Shown: positions 8,968 through 18,136, numbered from the stretch's first letter. The stretch: DNA of 64,000 nt from Sphingobacteriaceae bacterium (GCA_002319075.1 NVQB01000001.1:2542001-2606000), one strand, 5' to 3'. Notes: generated by a model from the letters alone, not told the origin. Translations and numbers: made by a program.

Positions 8968-9266
8968 CGATTTTGCTCTATCACTTTCGGTGCTTTAAAA
9001 TAATCGCTGTCTTTTTTTGGAGCGTTTTTTAAAGCCTCTTTTTGAGTGAGGGTTGTTTCAGGAATATCCGCACGAAGGATATTTTTCTCATTAGTCATGT
9101 AGATCAAAGGTTCTACATGAGTTGTATCCAGTTCATTTAGTTTGTCTACAAAACTCAGCATACGGTTAATATCGTTCATGATCTCCGGTTTCGAAGTCTC
9201 ATCAAATTCTAAACGCGCCAGATGCGCAATCTCGTCTACTGTTTTTATGTCAATCTTATTTGCCAT
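8964..9266 (-). CDS. gatC: Asp/Glu-tRNA amidotransferase subunit C
   Basis: The small subunit of GatCAB, which amidates misacylated Glu-tRNA(Gln) or Asp-tRNA(Asn) and so supplies Gln/Asn-tRNA. At 100 residues it has the family length. It shows the conserved order: VDEIAHLARLEF near the N-terminus, INRMLSFVDKLNELDT in the middle helix, VEPLIY, and the C-terminal DSDYFKAPKVIEQ segment that wraps round GatA. It sits 30 nt downstream of the acyltransferase gene on the same strand and is probably co-transcribed; a GATCA...TGATC inverted repeat lies in that gap. GatA and GatB are not in the window. Confidence 0.95.
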   Translation of the reverse strand: MANKIDIKTVDEIAHLARLEFDETSKPEIMNDINRMLSFVDKLNELDTTHVEPLIYMTNEKNILRADIPETTLTQKEALKNAPKKDSDYFKAPKVIEQNR

Positions 9267-9296
9267 TTTGTTTTTTAGGATCAGCTAATAGTTGAT

Positions 9297-10043
9297 CTAT
9301 TTTGTTTTATACCGTTCTAATTCTGCGTTTATAAAGGTAGTAACTTTCTCTTTAAGTTCCGGGATATTTTCTTCCGTCAAGCCTGTGGTATAAATGGGGT
9401 CACCTACCACAATCCTGGGCACACCCGGTCGTCCATTACTTTTAAAAAAGCCGCCATTTTGCAAAAACTTCCAGTTATTCACATTCGCAACGGGAACAAT
9501 CGGTACTTGTTTTTCCACCGCCAATTTAAAAGCGCCATTTTTAAAAGGCCTTAGTTTTCCATTTTCACTAATAGTTCCTTCTGGATAAATAACCTGGCTC
9601 AAACCTTCATCCAGTTTTTTACCGGCATCAGAAAAAGCTTTGTGCGCATCTTTAATGCTTTTGCGGTTTACCGGAATATCCAGGTAAACAAAAAAATACT
9701 TAAACAATGGAATTTGAAGCAATTCGTACTTGCCCATATAAACGGCGGTATGATCGATGTAGAAAGGACTAAAAATAATATCCAGATAAGATGTATGATT
9801 TGAAACTATAATGCAGGGTTTTGGCAAGGCGTATTTTTTTGATTTGTAAATCACAACCGGGTATAAAAACGATCCAATAGAAATAATCCTCGCCCAGAAA
9901 CGTTTAAGCTTATATACAAAATCAAATTTTTTAGTTACCAGGGCAATGTAAAAAAGTGGAAACATTACCAGGAAAGGCAGTGCAAACCACAACACAAACC
10001 AAATCTTCCACAGGGGGCGCAGTATGACTGAAATTACTTTCAT
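9297..10043 (-). CDS. plsC: 1-acyl-sn-glycerol-3-phosphate acyltransferase
   Basis: Transfers an acyl group to lysophosphatidic acid in phospholipid synthesis, at the inner membrane. The 248 residues carry an N-terminal hydrophobic anchor (about 10-36), the catalytic HxxxxD box in NHTSYLD (His83, Asp88), the substrate-binding IPVNR near 123-127, and YPEGTIS near 153-159 in place of the usual FPEGT(R/S). PIVPV later in the chain is also typical. A minus-strand box TAAATTAG at 10056-10063 lies 12 nt before the start. The exact acyl acceptor is inferred from family membership only. Confidence 0.9.
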   Translation of the reverse strand: MKVISVILRPLWKIWFVLWFALPFLVMFPLFYIALVTKKFDFVYKLKRFWARIISIGSFLYPVVIYKSKKYALPKPCIIVSNHTSYLDIIFSPFYIDHTAVYMGKYELLQIPLFKYFFVYLDIPVNRKSIKDAHKAFSDAGKKLDEGLSQVIYPEGTISENGKLRPFKNGAFKLAVEKQVPIVPVANVNNWKFLQNGGFFKSNGRPGVPRIVVGDPIYTTGLTEENIPELKEKVTTFINAELERYKTK

Positions 10044-10211
10044 GAGTGAAGATTGCTAATTTACATTTTTAATTGCAAGAGCCTGCTTAGAAAGTCTCTT
10101 AAAATCAGTAGAAAAAGAGGATTTTTTTTATTACTTTAACAGAGCTGTTTAACTACAGCTGTTATATCTCAAACAGATTCTGTAAGAACTTTAACCCCAA
10201 ATTGAGTTTGC

Positions 10212-11528
10212 ATGAAAAAGTTACATTTTCTTTTCACAGTTCTGATTTTATTAGTTACCGCATCTTTTTCCCAAAACACCCATGAAAAGGTTATAATTGA
10301 TGCGAAAACAAAATTTCCTATCGATTATGTATATGTAAACTCTGATGGCAATCGCATTAATTTAATGAGTAATAGTGAAGGCAGACTTATTTTAACTGCC
10401 GATCCAAAGACGAAGTCCTTCACTTTCTATAAAATCGGTTACTATCCTAAAACTGTTTCGGTTGAAGATCTTGCATTAACGGATTCGGTTTTTTTGAAAG
10501 AAAAGTCCGTTACCCTATCTGAAGTAACCATCACTACCGGTGTTCTGGAAACCATTGTGAAAGACAAAAAATATTATGTAGATGATTATCTGGTTCTTCC
10601 GAATAAAGATTTTCTCCTCATCACAAGCGTAATTAATATCGAAGCTTTCGAAGTCTCTTATTATAAAAAAGACAAAGGGATTACCTGCAAAAAAAGATTT
10701 ACAAATGAAGAAGGAGAGTATCTGTTTACAGATTGTTTTAAAAATATCCACCTCGTTACTAAGAATTTTTCGAGACAAATAGTTTTTACATCCGACAGTT
10801 CATTTGATTTCTTACATAGATACACGAGAGCAAAATTTGATAGCACGCTGGCTAATTGTGTGTTAAAAGTAGATACGCAGCTGATCTTTAAAATTTATCC
10901 GCCTCCTGTTAAAGTTGAATTGCCAAACTTTAGTTACATGCAAAATGCTACTCATTTAACTTACATGAAAGTTTATAAAAAGAAACGAGATTATTTTTAT
11001 ACACTGGCGTTTAATGAACGCTTAATGGAGATGTATAAAAATGAGGTTTCAGATAAATTGCACTCAAGACAAAATATCTCTTTAGTAGGCGGTCGTGGTC
11101 AGTGTGCGGAGGCAGACGAATCGCAAATAGAATATTTCTTCCGCAAGGTAGCTAAGCCAATATATGCGCCTGTGTTCCTTGTAAAAGACACCGTGATAAT
11201 TTTTAATTTTGAGGAAGGCGTGATTGTTTTTTTAAACAAAGAAGGAAAACTACTTAACGAAGTTAAACTTAAAGACAAAGAAATCTCCACCTTTCATGAC
11301 TTTGAAATTCTGTATGATCCAACAAAAATAAAATTCTATTTCAAAACAAAGGAGTTTGATAAATCTGTTTTAAGTAGCATTGATATTTATTCTGGATCGG
11401 TTAAAGAAAAAATTCATCTGGAGAAGATCTTTGCAAAAAATATTCAGGTACTTAATGATAAGCTCTATTACCTGGTAAAAGAAAAGGAGTGGGACGATAC
11501 CTGTTACCTCTATCAGCAAAATTTATAA
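10212..11528 (+). CDS. exported protein with carboxypeptidase-regulatory-like N-domain
   Basis: A 438-residue protein of unknown function. It has a signal peptide (residues 1-20, ending SFSQ). Residues 25-110 resemble a carboxypeptidase-D regulatory-like beta-sandwich: VIIDAKTKFPIDYVYV, then SNSEGRL and FYKIGYYPKTV, ending SVTLSEVTI as in TonB-receptor plug linkers. The rest is beta-rich with repeated short strands (VFLVKDTVIIFN, GVIVFLNKEGKLLNEV, LNDKLYYLV), suggesting a propeller-like fold that I cannot name. No T9SS tail is present. It is 46 nt before the hydrolase gene on the same strand and may share its transcript. Confidence 0.7.
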   Translation: MKKLHFLFTVLILLVTASFSQNTHEKVIIDAKTKFPIDYVYVNSDGNRINLMSNSEGRLILTADPKTKSFTFYKIGYYPKTVSVEDLALTDSVFLKEKSVTLSEVTITTGVLETIVKDKKYYVDDYLVLPNKDFLLITSVINIEAFEVSYYKKDKGITCKKRFTNEEGEYLFTDCFKNIHLVTKNFSRQIVFTSDSSFDFLHRYTRAKFDSTLANCVLKVDTQLIFKIYPPPVKVELPNFSYMQNATHLTYMKVYKKKRDYFYTLAFNERLMEMYKNEVSDKLHSRQNISLVGGRGQCAEADESQIEYFFRKVAKPIYAPVFLVKDTVIIFNFEEGVIVFLNKEGKLLNEVKLKDKEISTFHDFEILYDPTKIKFYFKTKEFDKSVLSSIDIYSGSVKEKIHLEKIFAKNIQVLNDKLYYLVKEKEWDDTCYLYQQNL

Positions 11529-11574
11529 GTAATAAAATAGCAAATTTTGCTAAATTCGTTAGAAACAATTCTTT

Positions 11575-13065
11575 ATGGCTTCCTTACTTCTTGTATTTGT
11601 ACACGGCTACAGCGTAACCAATCTTGATACTTATGGTGAACTGCCGCTTCGTCTTCGTAACGAAGCCCTAGCTCGCGGAATAGAGGCGAGAATAGAGAAT
11701 ATCTTTTTAGGGCGCTACATTAGTTTCAACGATGAGGTACGCCTGGATGATGTCTCACGTGCCATGCACCTGGCAGTTCAGGAGCAAATTCCTAAGAACA
11801 TGCGCTTTGTCTGCATTACGCATTCAACGGGCGGCCCGGTGGTGCGCAACTGGCACCATTTATTTTATGAAAATCAAACTGCTGTTTGTCCCATGTCACA
11901 CCTCATTATGTTAGCTCCGGCTAATAATGGATCTGCATTGGCTCAATTAGGCAAGACAAAATTAAGCCGCGTAAAATCCTGGTTTGATGGAGTGGAGCCA
12001 GGACAAAAAATTCTTGATTGGTTAGAACTGGGAAGCAGTCAGGCCTGGGATCTGAATAAAAACTGGATCGTAAATGGCGACAAAGAAATTTCTGAGCAAG
12101 GCATTTTTCCATTTGTATTAACCGGGCAAGACATTGATCGCAAATTATACGATCATATAAATTCCTATACCGGCGAATTAGGATCAGACGGAGTTGTACG
12201 GGTGGCTTCGGCAAATTTGAATTCCAATTATATTTCTTTAAGACAACAAACTCCGGTTTCCAGCGGAACAAGAATCGCAGCAATAAGCCTGGAAGTCGAA
12301 AGAACAAAAGAAGCCCCGCAAACGGCAATGCGCATTATTTCACAGAAATCACATTCCGGAGATAAAATGGGCATCATGCGCAGCGTATTGCAAGAAACTT
12401 CAGATCAACACAATGCAGAAACGGTGAAAGCTATTTTTGATTGCATGGAAGTAAGATCTACAGCCGATTATCTGAAAGTTTGCGAGCTTTTTTCCGCTGA
12501 AACAAATCAGTTGCAAAAAGATTTTCTGATTGAAACAGAAAAGAAACTTCTAAAAACAACCATCTACATTCACGACCGTTATTGCATGGTGATATTTCGT
12601 ATTAAAGATAGCGAAGGATATGCGTTGACAAATTTCGACCTTGTGCTTACGGGGCCAAATGATGATCCGGATATGTTGCCTTCAGGATTTTTTGCAGACA
12701 GGCAAAGCAACAAAAATAACCCTTCCATCTTAACCTACTACTTTAATTACGACGTAATGGTGGGGGCTCCGGCTGTTGTTAAGGATGGAGAAGAAATTCG
12801 TAAAGCTTTACCGGGTATTGATAGCCTTGGATTAATAATATCACCACGACCAGACGAAGGCTTTGTGCGCTATTTGCCCTGCAAACTAAGTGCTACTAGA
12901 GAATTGTTTGAAAAGGCAATTAAACCCAATGCAACTACATTGATTGAGATACAACTGCAACGCATTGTAAGCACAGAGACTTTTCGCTTTGAAAATCCAG
13001 AGCCCGATAAGTTAACCGAAAGAAGTTTTAAGAATACCGATCCGGGGAATGGGATATTGGGATAG
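11575..13065 (+). CDS. alpha/beta-hydrolase, lipase/esterase-like
   Basis: A 496-residue cytoplasmic protein (no signal peptide). The first 270 residues form an alpha/beta-hydrolase: LLVFVHGYS near residue 5 gives the oxyanion strand-loop, and ITHSTGGPVV holds nucleophile Ser84 in a HSxGG elbow where the usual first Gly is Thr. Asp205 in SDGVVRVASA and His260 in KSHSGDKMG complete a plausible triad in the layout of lipases and PGAP1-like esterases. The last 200 residues are a separate beta-rich domain with no recognised family. The substrate is unknown. A TAAATTCG box at 11551-11558 lies 16 nt before the ATG. Confidence 0.75.
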   Translation: MASLLLVFVHGYSVTNLDTYGELPLRLRNEALARGIEARIENIFLGRYISFNDEVRLDDVSRAMHLAVQEQIPKNMRFVCITHSTGGPVVRNWHHLFYENQTAVCPMSHLIMLAPANNGSALAQLGKTKLSRVKSWFDGVEPGQKILDWLELGSSQAWDLNKNWIVNGDKEISEQGIFPFVLTGQDIDRKLYDHINSYTGELGSDGVVRVASANLNSNYISLRQQTPVSSGTRIAAISLEVERTKEAPQTAMRIISQKSHSGDKMGIMRSVLQETSDQHNAETVKAIFDCMEVRSTADYLKVCELFSAETNQLQKDFLIETEKKLLKTTIYIHDRYCMVIFRIKDSEGYALTNFDLVLTGPNDDPDMLPSGFFADRQSNKNNPSILTYYFNYDVMVGAPAVVKDGEEIRKALPGIDSLGLIISPRPDEGFVRYLPCKLSATRELFEKAIKPNATTLIEIQLQRIVSTETFRFENPEPDKLTERSFKNTDPGNGILG

Positions 13066-13236
13066 AGGACAGGGTTTGCCGCAGATTATAAGGATAACAC
13101 AGATACTTGATAAAGGCTTACAATCGTGAGAAGAAGTAACTACGTTAAGGTGTACAACTCGTAGTTATCATAAAGGTCTCTCCAACTCAAAGATCTAAAT
13201 TTTCTCAAAAGATAATCCAAGCAATCAGTGGCAAGT
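13066..13236. repeat. convergent intergenic region with inverted repeat and dispersed-repeat fragment
   Basis: Between two convergent genes. TAACTACG (13137-13144) and CGTAGTTA (13160-13167) pair perfectly around a 15-nt loop, without a T-tract. At 13079-13106 the sequence resembles the GCAGATTA...ACACAGAT type of dispersed intergenic repeat seen in several bacterial phyla; this is from memory. Confidence 0.4.
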
Positions 13237-14211
13237 TTAGTCAGCTAAAAACCCAAACTTCCCGGCATTGTAATCTTCAATCGCTTGTTTGATTTCTGCT
13301 TCGGTATTCATTACAAAAGGACCATAACTTACATATGGCTCATTTAAGGGCTGTCCGCTCAAAACCAACAAAACACTTTTTTTTGTTGCTTTGATGTGAA
13401 TTTCGCCGGCTTCGTTTTTAAATTGCGCATAATGATTTTCATCTACCTTATGTTCATTATTTACTGTCACGCCTCCGTCAATAACAAGAATTGCAGAATT
13501 AAAATCTGGCGGTAGAGTGAAAGAAACTTCACCATTTGTATTCAGATGAAAATCATAAATATGCACCGGAGAAAAAGCAGAAGCAATTCCTTTAATACCG
13601 TTGTAGTCGCCCGCTACCACATGCACGGAGCCCATATTATTAGGAAGTTGTACTGCGGGTTTATCTTTATGTAAAATGCTTTGGTATTTTGGTTTTGTCA
13701 TTTTGTGTTGCTTCGGAAGATTGATCCAGAGCTGCACCATTTCAAAAGCGCCCCCTTTTTTATCGAAATTCTTTTCGTGGTATTCTTTGTGAAGCACACC
13801 ACCGCCGGCTGTCATCCACTGAACATCACCAGGATTGATCACTCCCGAATTTCCGGCACTATCGTGATGTGCCACCGAGCCTTTATAAGCAAAGGTAATA
13901 GTCTCAATTCCACGATGCGGGTGAACGCCCACACCACGCGAAATTTCAGAGGGAGGAAAATTTACTTCAGCATTAAAATCCAATAGAAAAAACGGGCTCA
14001 TGCGTTCTTCAAAACCTTTTCCGTTTGGAAAAAAATTCATCACTTTAAACCCATCTCCAACCATGTGCGTGTTGGTGGGAGAAAAAACACCTTCAATACC
14101 ACGGTAATGAGAGAGCCTTGTGCTTGCTGCAAATAGGTTTGTAAAGGTTGATGAAAGGCCAAGGAAAAAAGCACTCATGCTTCCCTTTTTAATAAAATCT
14201 TTTCTGTCCAT
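13237..14211 (-). CDS. pirin-family cupin protein with export signal
   Basis: A bicupin of the pirin/YhhW type; family members include iron-dependent quercetin dioxygenases. Metal ligands are visible at the family spacing: His97 and His99 in HPHRG, then His141 and Glu143 in HKEYHE. QWMTAGGGVLH and the C-terminal SGQPLNEPYVSYGPFVMNT signature are also present. At 324 residues it exceeds the usual 230-300 because of an N-terminal leader with a hydrophobic stretch (about residues 12-29) preceded by RKDFIKKG, like a short Tat/Sec signal; there is no twin arginine. An exported pirin is less common. The substrate is unknown. Confidence 0.88.
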   Translation of the reverse strand: MDRKDFIKKGSMSAFFLGLSSTFTNLFAASTRLSHYRGIEGVFSPTNTHMVGDGFKVMNFFPNGKGFEERMSPFFLLDFNAEVNFPPSEISRGVGVHPHRGIETITFAYKGSVAHHDSAGNSGVINPGDVQWMTAGGGVLHKEYHEKNFDKKGGAFEMVQLWINLPKQHKMTKPKYQSILHKDKPAVQLPNNMGSVHVVAGDYNGIKGIASAFSPVHIYDFHLNTNGEVSFTLPPDFNSAILVIDGGVTVNNEHKVDENHYAQFKNEAGEIHIKATKKSVLLVLSGQPLNEPYVSYGPFVMNTEAEIKQAIEDYNAGKFGFLAD

Positions 14212-14320
14212 TTAAAAAATTGCTTTAAACGAATTTACTTATTCTTCACAAGAAAAGATTCGGAACAATCTTAAAATTTATCATTTCAGGTTTAAATGCC
14301 TTGTTAATTCAAGCCTGGTT

Positions 14321-14767
14321 GACTGTCACTTCGAGCAGGATTAACATCCAGTGGATGTTAAGGCCAGCTTGTGTGTAGTTGACTGTCACTTCGAGCAGGA
14401 TTAACATCCAGTGGATGTTAAGGCCAGCCTGTGTGAGTCGACTGTCACTTCGAGCAGGATTGACATCCAGTGGAAGTTAAGGCCAGCTTGTGTGTAGTTG
14501 ACTGTCACTTCGAGCAGGATTGACATCTAGTGGATGTTAAGGCCAGCCTGTGTGTAGTTGACTGTCACTTCGAGCAGGGTTGACATCCGGTGGATGTTAA
14601 GGCCAGCTTGTGTGTAGTTGACTGTCACTTCGAGCAGGATTGACATCTAGTGGATGTTAAGGCCAGCCTGTGTGTAGTTGACTGTCACTTCGAGCAGGGT
14701 TGACATCCGGTGGATGTTAAGGCCAGCTTGTGTGTAGTCGACTGTCACTTCGAGCGTAGTCGAGAAG
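14321..14767. repeat. 60-bp tandem repeat array, seven units plus a partial eighth
   Basis: Units begin with GACTGTCACTTCGAGCAG at 14321, 14381, 14440, 14500, 14560, 14620, 14680 and a partial one at 14740. Each unit holds an inverted repeat (in units 1 and 2 TTAACATCCA-g-TGGATGTTAA) followed by AGGCCAGC. Units 4 and 6 are identical, and 5 and 7 differ in one base, so a 120-bp dimer was duplicated recently. The last partial unit changes to CGAGCGTAGTCGAGAAG, a sequence I associate with a dispersed repeat in Bacteroidota. The array ends against the stop codon of the next gene. 14212-14320 holds only a TAAATTCG box for the pirin gene (14230-14237, minus). Confidence 0.93.
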
Positions 14768-16345
14768 TTACTGACTCTTGCTACTTTTCTTGAGCATGAT
14801 ATTTTTGGTACGCTCCAGATTTACCTTGCCCATGTCGCTTACAACAAGATCTTCTTTGTAACGTACAAAGCCTTTAGAATGTGTTACCAACTTGTAATTG
14901 CCGGCTGGCAAGGCCATTACATAACGGCCGGTTTTTGAATGCGGTGTAAAAGTATATTCGTAGTTGGTAGAAGTATTTGTAACGGTAATATCAATGGCAT
15001 AATTTTTAGGTTGATTGGCAGGAATAGTATCCCCCATAAAAAACTGTCCCGTATAAATTACACTAACAGGCTCAGTGTCTTCAAATTTGATACGGTAAAT
15101 ATCCAGGTCGCCAAACCCGTTCGGACGATAAGCGCTTAAATAGGCGAGACGATTATCCTGCGTTACGCAAATACTGCGATCATCATCGGTTGAATTAACC
15201 GGGTATCCCAAATTTTCAGGCTTCGAAAAAGTAGTTGTTTTTTGATTCCAGCTGCATTTAAAAAGATCGTAGCCACCCATAGAATTAGGCCCATCGCTTG
15301 AAAAATACAAAGTTTTCATGTCTATTGAAAGAAAAGGCAAATCTTCATTATAAGGCGAATTAATAAAATCAGGAAGTTTTTGCGGAATACCCCATTTACC
15401 GCTCGGTAAACGCCGTGCCATATAGAGATCGCTATTATCATTCATCCCTTCACGTCGCGCAAAAAAGAGTACGCTTCCATCTTCACTCACACAGCCGCTG
15501 GTTTCAATTTTTTCGTTTACAATGGGGTCTACAATTTTTGCCTTTCCGAAATCAATGCCTGCATCTTTTCGGGAAGTGATATAGATATCACCGAATTTAT
15601 CAATGTGGTCGAGGTACACGTACATTTCCATGCCATCAGAACGCAAACCTGTTACTTGTTCATCGAGATTTGTATTTACTCCTTTACCCGCATTTCTTGC
15701 GCTAGTCCACTTACCGTGAGAATCCAGGTTACTTTGATAAATATCGCTACTCCGATAGCCATCCATCTCTACTTTTTTTCCACCAAGATTATCTTTTCTA
15801 CGCGAAGTAAAAACCAGGTACATTTCATCTTTATCTATAAAGGGATAATAATCGGGTTCACTGCTGTTGATTTCGCTACCGAGATTTTGAAAACTAACAT
15901 TGTTAGGCTTTTTCATCAGCTTGGCAGCATTCTCGCATTGTTCGATATTGCGTTCAACTTCAGGAGCACGCTTAGGTTTAAGTTCTGCAAATTTTTCGAA
16001 CGCGGCGATAGCATCTTCTATGCGATTATTTAAATGATAAGCTCTTCCTAAATAGGCCCATACATCTTCTTCCAATTTGGGATCTTTGGAGGCTGCTTCC
16101 AGAAAGGTTACGGCTTTATCGCGGTCGATGCGCGTATTCAGATAACACAAACCCAGTTTGTACTTTATTTTAGAATTATCTGGATCTTTTTTGAGTTCGG
16201 CTGTATAAATAGGTATAGCGGCGAAATAATTTCCGTGTTTAAAGTGTTCGGTCGCATCTTCGATTTGCAGCGTTTTAGCAGGTTGTGCAAACACGAAAAC
16301 AGAGCTGATTAAATAAATAAGTATGAGTACTTTTCTAAGGGTCAT
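14768..16345 (-). CDS. TPR and PD40-propeller envelope protein, PorE-like without OmpA
   Basis: An exported protein with domains in the PorE order of the T9SS: TPR repeats (about residues 15-130 of this start), a PD40/WD40-like beta-propeller (about 150-420; blades such as DKDEMYLVFTSRR, GSVLFFARR, KTLYFSSDGPNSMGGYDLF) and a C-terminal carboxypeptidase-regulatory-like sandwich (YVMALPAGNYKLVTHSKGF). It lacks the OmpA peptidoglycan-binding domain of PorE. I chose the second Met (MTLRKVLILIYLISS...) because it gives a proper signal peptide and a promoter lies inside the longer 5' reading, which would start at 16387. It may be a T9SS accessory or an unrelated scaffold. Confidence 0.8.
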   Translation of the reverse strand: MTLRKVLILIYLISSVFVFAQPAKTLQIEDATEHFKHGNYFAAIPIYTAELKKDPDNSKIKYKLGLCYLNTRIDRDKAVTFLEAASKDPKLEEDVWAYLGRAYHLNNRIEDAIAAFEKFAELKPKRAPEVERNIEQCENAAKLMKKPNNVSFQNLGSEINSSEPDYYPFIDKDEMYLVFTSRRKDNLGGKKVEMDGYRSSDIYQSNLDSHGKWTSARNAGKGVNTNLDEQVTGLRSDGMEMYVYLDHIDKFGDIYITSRKDAGIDFGKAKIVDPIVNEKIETSGCVSEDGSVLFFARREGMNDNSDLYMARRLPSGKWGIPQKLPDFINSPYNEDLPFLSIDMKTLYFSSDGPNSMGGYDLFKCSWNQKTTTFSKPENLGYPVNSTDDDRSICVTQDNRLAYLSAYRPNGFGDLDIYRIKFEDTEPVSVIYTGQFFMGDTIPANQPKNYAIDITVTNTSTNYEYTFTPHSKTGRYVMALPAGNYKLVTHSKGFVRYKEDLVVSDMGKVNLERTKNIMLKKSSKSQ

Positions 16346-16356
16346 TACAGGCTCCA

Positions 16357-16388
16357 CTAATATAGACGAAAACAAGATGTTCTGCAAA
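16357..16388 (-). promoter_or_regulatory. promoter for the TPR/PD40 gene
   Basis: On the minus strand, TTTG (16385-16388), exactly 20 nt, then TATATTAG (16357-16364). This is the Bacteroidota layout with one mismatch. It predicts a leader of only about 5 nt to the ATG at 16345 and makes the upstream Met at 16387 unlikely. Confidence 0.5.
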
Positions 16389-16563
16389 AAGCAGAATTTG
16401 ATTTATTAACAATTGGCTCCTTAAGATTTAATTGGAAGTTAATTGAAGGTGCCGCAGAGGTATATTTTGTGTTTGGCAAAAATCTATAGTAATTCCGGGC
16501 TATAGCTCCCATATAATAGATAGATACGGAACTGAAGTTCTACAGAGTTTTGACAGATCGATG

Positions 16564-17397
16564 CTATTTTTTTTGAGAAAGCCTGAACAGCTCATCTTTT
16601 TCACTTTTAGTAAGACTGTCATAACCACTTTTTGAGATCTTGTCAAGCAGTTCATCCATTGTGTGCTCTTCGGTAGATTTTGGTTTAACCGAAGTTGTAG
16701 TGTAGGTTTTGTTGTTGCTCACTACCTTTAATTTACTTTTCTTTTTAAAGCCAAAAGAAAATTTAAAAAGATCGTTTCCGTTTTTTAGAGCATAGCCGTA
16801 AATTACTCCAAACAAAGCTCCGCCCATGTGCGAAATTTTTCCGCCGGTATTCTCAGAGAGGTCGATAAGCGTTGTAACCACAAATATGATCAAATAAAAA
16901 TATTTGTAAGGCAATTGAAAAACCCCGAATAAAAAAACAGTGTAGTTGGGTGAATAAATCGCCATTACGGCTCCAACACCAAGCACAGATGCTGAGGCTC
17001 CGATAAGTGTTGCATTTCCCTGATTAAAAGCTGCCGGAAAAAGCATTCCCAGAATTATCAGTAAAGCGCCTCCTGTTATACCACTCATAACATAGAGATA
17101 AAGCAACGTTCTTTGGCCCATGATGGTGAAAAAGATCTGCGCCATAAAATAAAAATTTACCATATTCCAGAACACATGACCTAAACCTTCGTGGGTGAAC
17201 ATATAAGTAAACAAAGTCCAGAATTTTCGTAAAAAGGAATTTGAATTTACAGGCATTCCAAGGTAATCTACCAACTGCAAATGCGATACGTTACCAACAA
17301 TGTTAACGGTTAGAAAAATAGCAACGTTAACGATGATAATCTGCGTTAAAACTTGTTGTCTCTGAAAAGTATCTTTAAGGTCCCCGAAAATGCTCAT
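16564..17397 (-). CDS. rhomboid intramembrane serine protease
   Basis: A 277-residue multi-span protein of the rhomboid family, cutting transmembrane substrates inside the inner membrane. The L1-loop and helix-2 HxxxN-like region is GLGHVFWNMVNFYF (about 71-84). The nucleophile is Ser135 in IGASAS, with Ala in place of the usual Gly after the Ser. The catalytic His190 is in SHMGGALFG. A hydrophilic C-terminal tail (about 205-277) ends in the conserved TMDELLDKI and LTKSEKDELF segment typical of Bacteroidota rhomboids. It follows the other rhomboid gene by 13 nt. Substrates are unknown. Confidence 0.9.
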   Translation of the reverse strand: MSIFGDLKDTFQRQQVLTQIIIVNVAIFLTVNIVGNVSHLQLVDYLGMPVNSNSFLRKFWTLFTYMFTHEGLGHVFWNMVNFYFMAQIFFTIMGQRTLLYLYVMSGITGGALLIILGMLFPAAFNQGNATLIGASASVLGVGAVMAIYSPNYTVFLFGVFQLPYKYFYLIIFVVTTLIDLSENTGGKISHMGGALFGVIYGYALKNGNDLFKFSFGFKKKSKLKVVSNNKTYTTTSVKPKSTEEHTMDELLDKISKSGYDSLTKSEKDELFRLSQKK

Positions 17398-17410
17398 CTG
17401 TCTTTTCTCT

Positions 17411-18136
17411 TTAATAAAAATTTCTTCTGTCTCGTCGCCAGATCAATACTAAAATTAAACCCACAAATAGTCCGCCAAGATGCGCGAAGTGAGCTACATT
17501 GTCCATACGATCATTGCGTAAACCTGAAAATAATTCAATAGCGCCGTAACCTATAACCAGCCACTTGGCCTTGATAGGAAAAAAATAAATATAAATTTCT
17601 CTGTTTGGAAATAACAAACCGAAAGCTCCTAACAATCCAAATAAAGATCCTGAAGCACCAACCACAACAAGTCTGTTGAGGTATGTAAATTTCCCGTCTA
17701 TTAGTTCGGCAATTTCACTTGGCGAGGTATCCGGTGCATTAATACGGTCGTTAAAATAGGCTATGATTTCCTGTGCCTGAAAATGCATAATGATGTACTG
17801 TCCCGCAGCAGCTCCAAGTCCTGTCACAATATAAAAAATCAGGTAACGCTTTGGCCCCCAAACCTGCTCTAAGGCCTGGCCAAAAACAAAAATCCCGATC
17901 ATATTAAAAAAGATATGCTGGAAATCTGCATGCATAAAAATGTAAGTAATAAACTGGTGAGGTTTAAAGTCAGGAGCAAGGTAATAGTGAAGCCCCAGGT
18001 ACGCATCAAGGTCGACTCCTCTTGATCGCCCCAGCAGAGTCATGATAAATACGATCACGTTAATAATGATAATATTTTTGGTCACCACAGGTAAGCCGCC
18101 AAAGCTTCCGGGACGGTATTGATTGTTGAAATTCAT
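17411..18136 (-). CDS. rhomboid intramembrane serine protease
   Basis: A 241-residue rhomboid paralogue. HADFQHIFFNMIGIFVFG (about 69-86) is the family HxxxN motif. Nucleophile Ser162 lies in the canonical GASGS, and His219 in HFAHLGGLFVG. There are six hydrophobic segments and an extra soluble insert at about 122-150. The ATG overlaps the mutL stop (TAATG), which means translational coupling. The pairing of mutL with two rhomboid genes is, as far as I recall, a common Bacteroidota arrangement; a functional link to mismatch repair is not implied. Confidence 0.92.
   Translation of the reverse strand: MNFNNQYRPGSFGGLPVVTKNIIIINVIVFIMTLLGRSRGVDLDAYLGLHYYLAPDFKPHQFITYIFMHADFQHIFFNMIGIFVFGQALEQVWGPKRYLIFYIVTGLGAAAGQYIIMHFQAQEIIAYFNDRINAPDTSPSEIAELIDGKFTYLNRLVVVGASGSLFGLLGAFGLLFPNREIYIYFFPIKAKWLVIGYGAIELFSGLRNDRMDNVAHFAHLGGLFVGLILVLIWRRDRRNFY

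Noticed and set aside
14321-14767. CRISPR array
   Set aside because: The 60-bp units repeat along their whole length; there are no unique spacers, and no cas genes are present.
16346-16387. Upstream Met of the TPR/PD40 gene as the true start
   Set aside because: It would put a non-hydrophobic extension before the signal peptide, and a TTTG-N20-TATATTAG promoter lies inside the extension.
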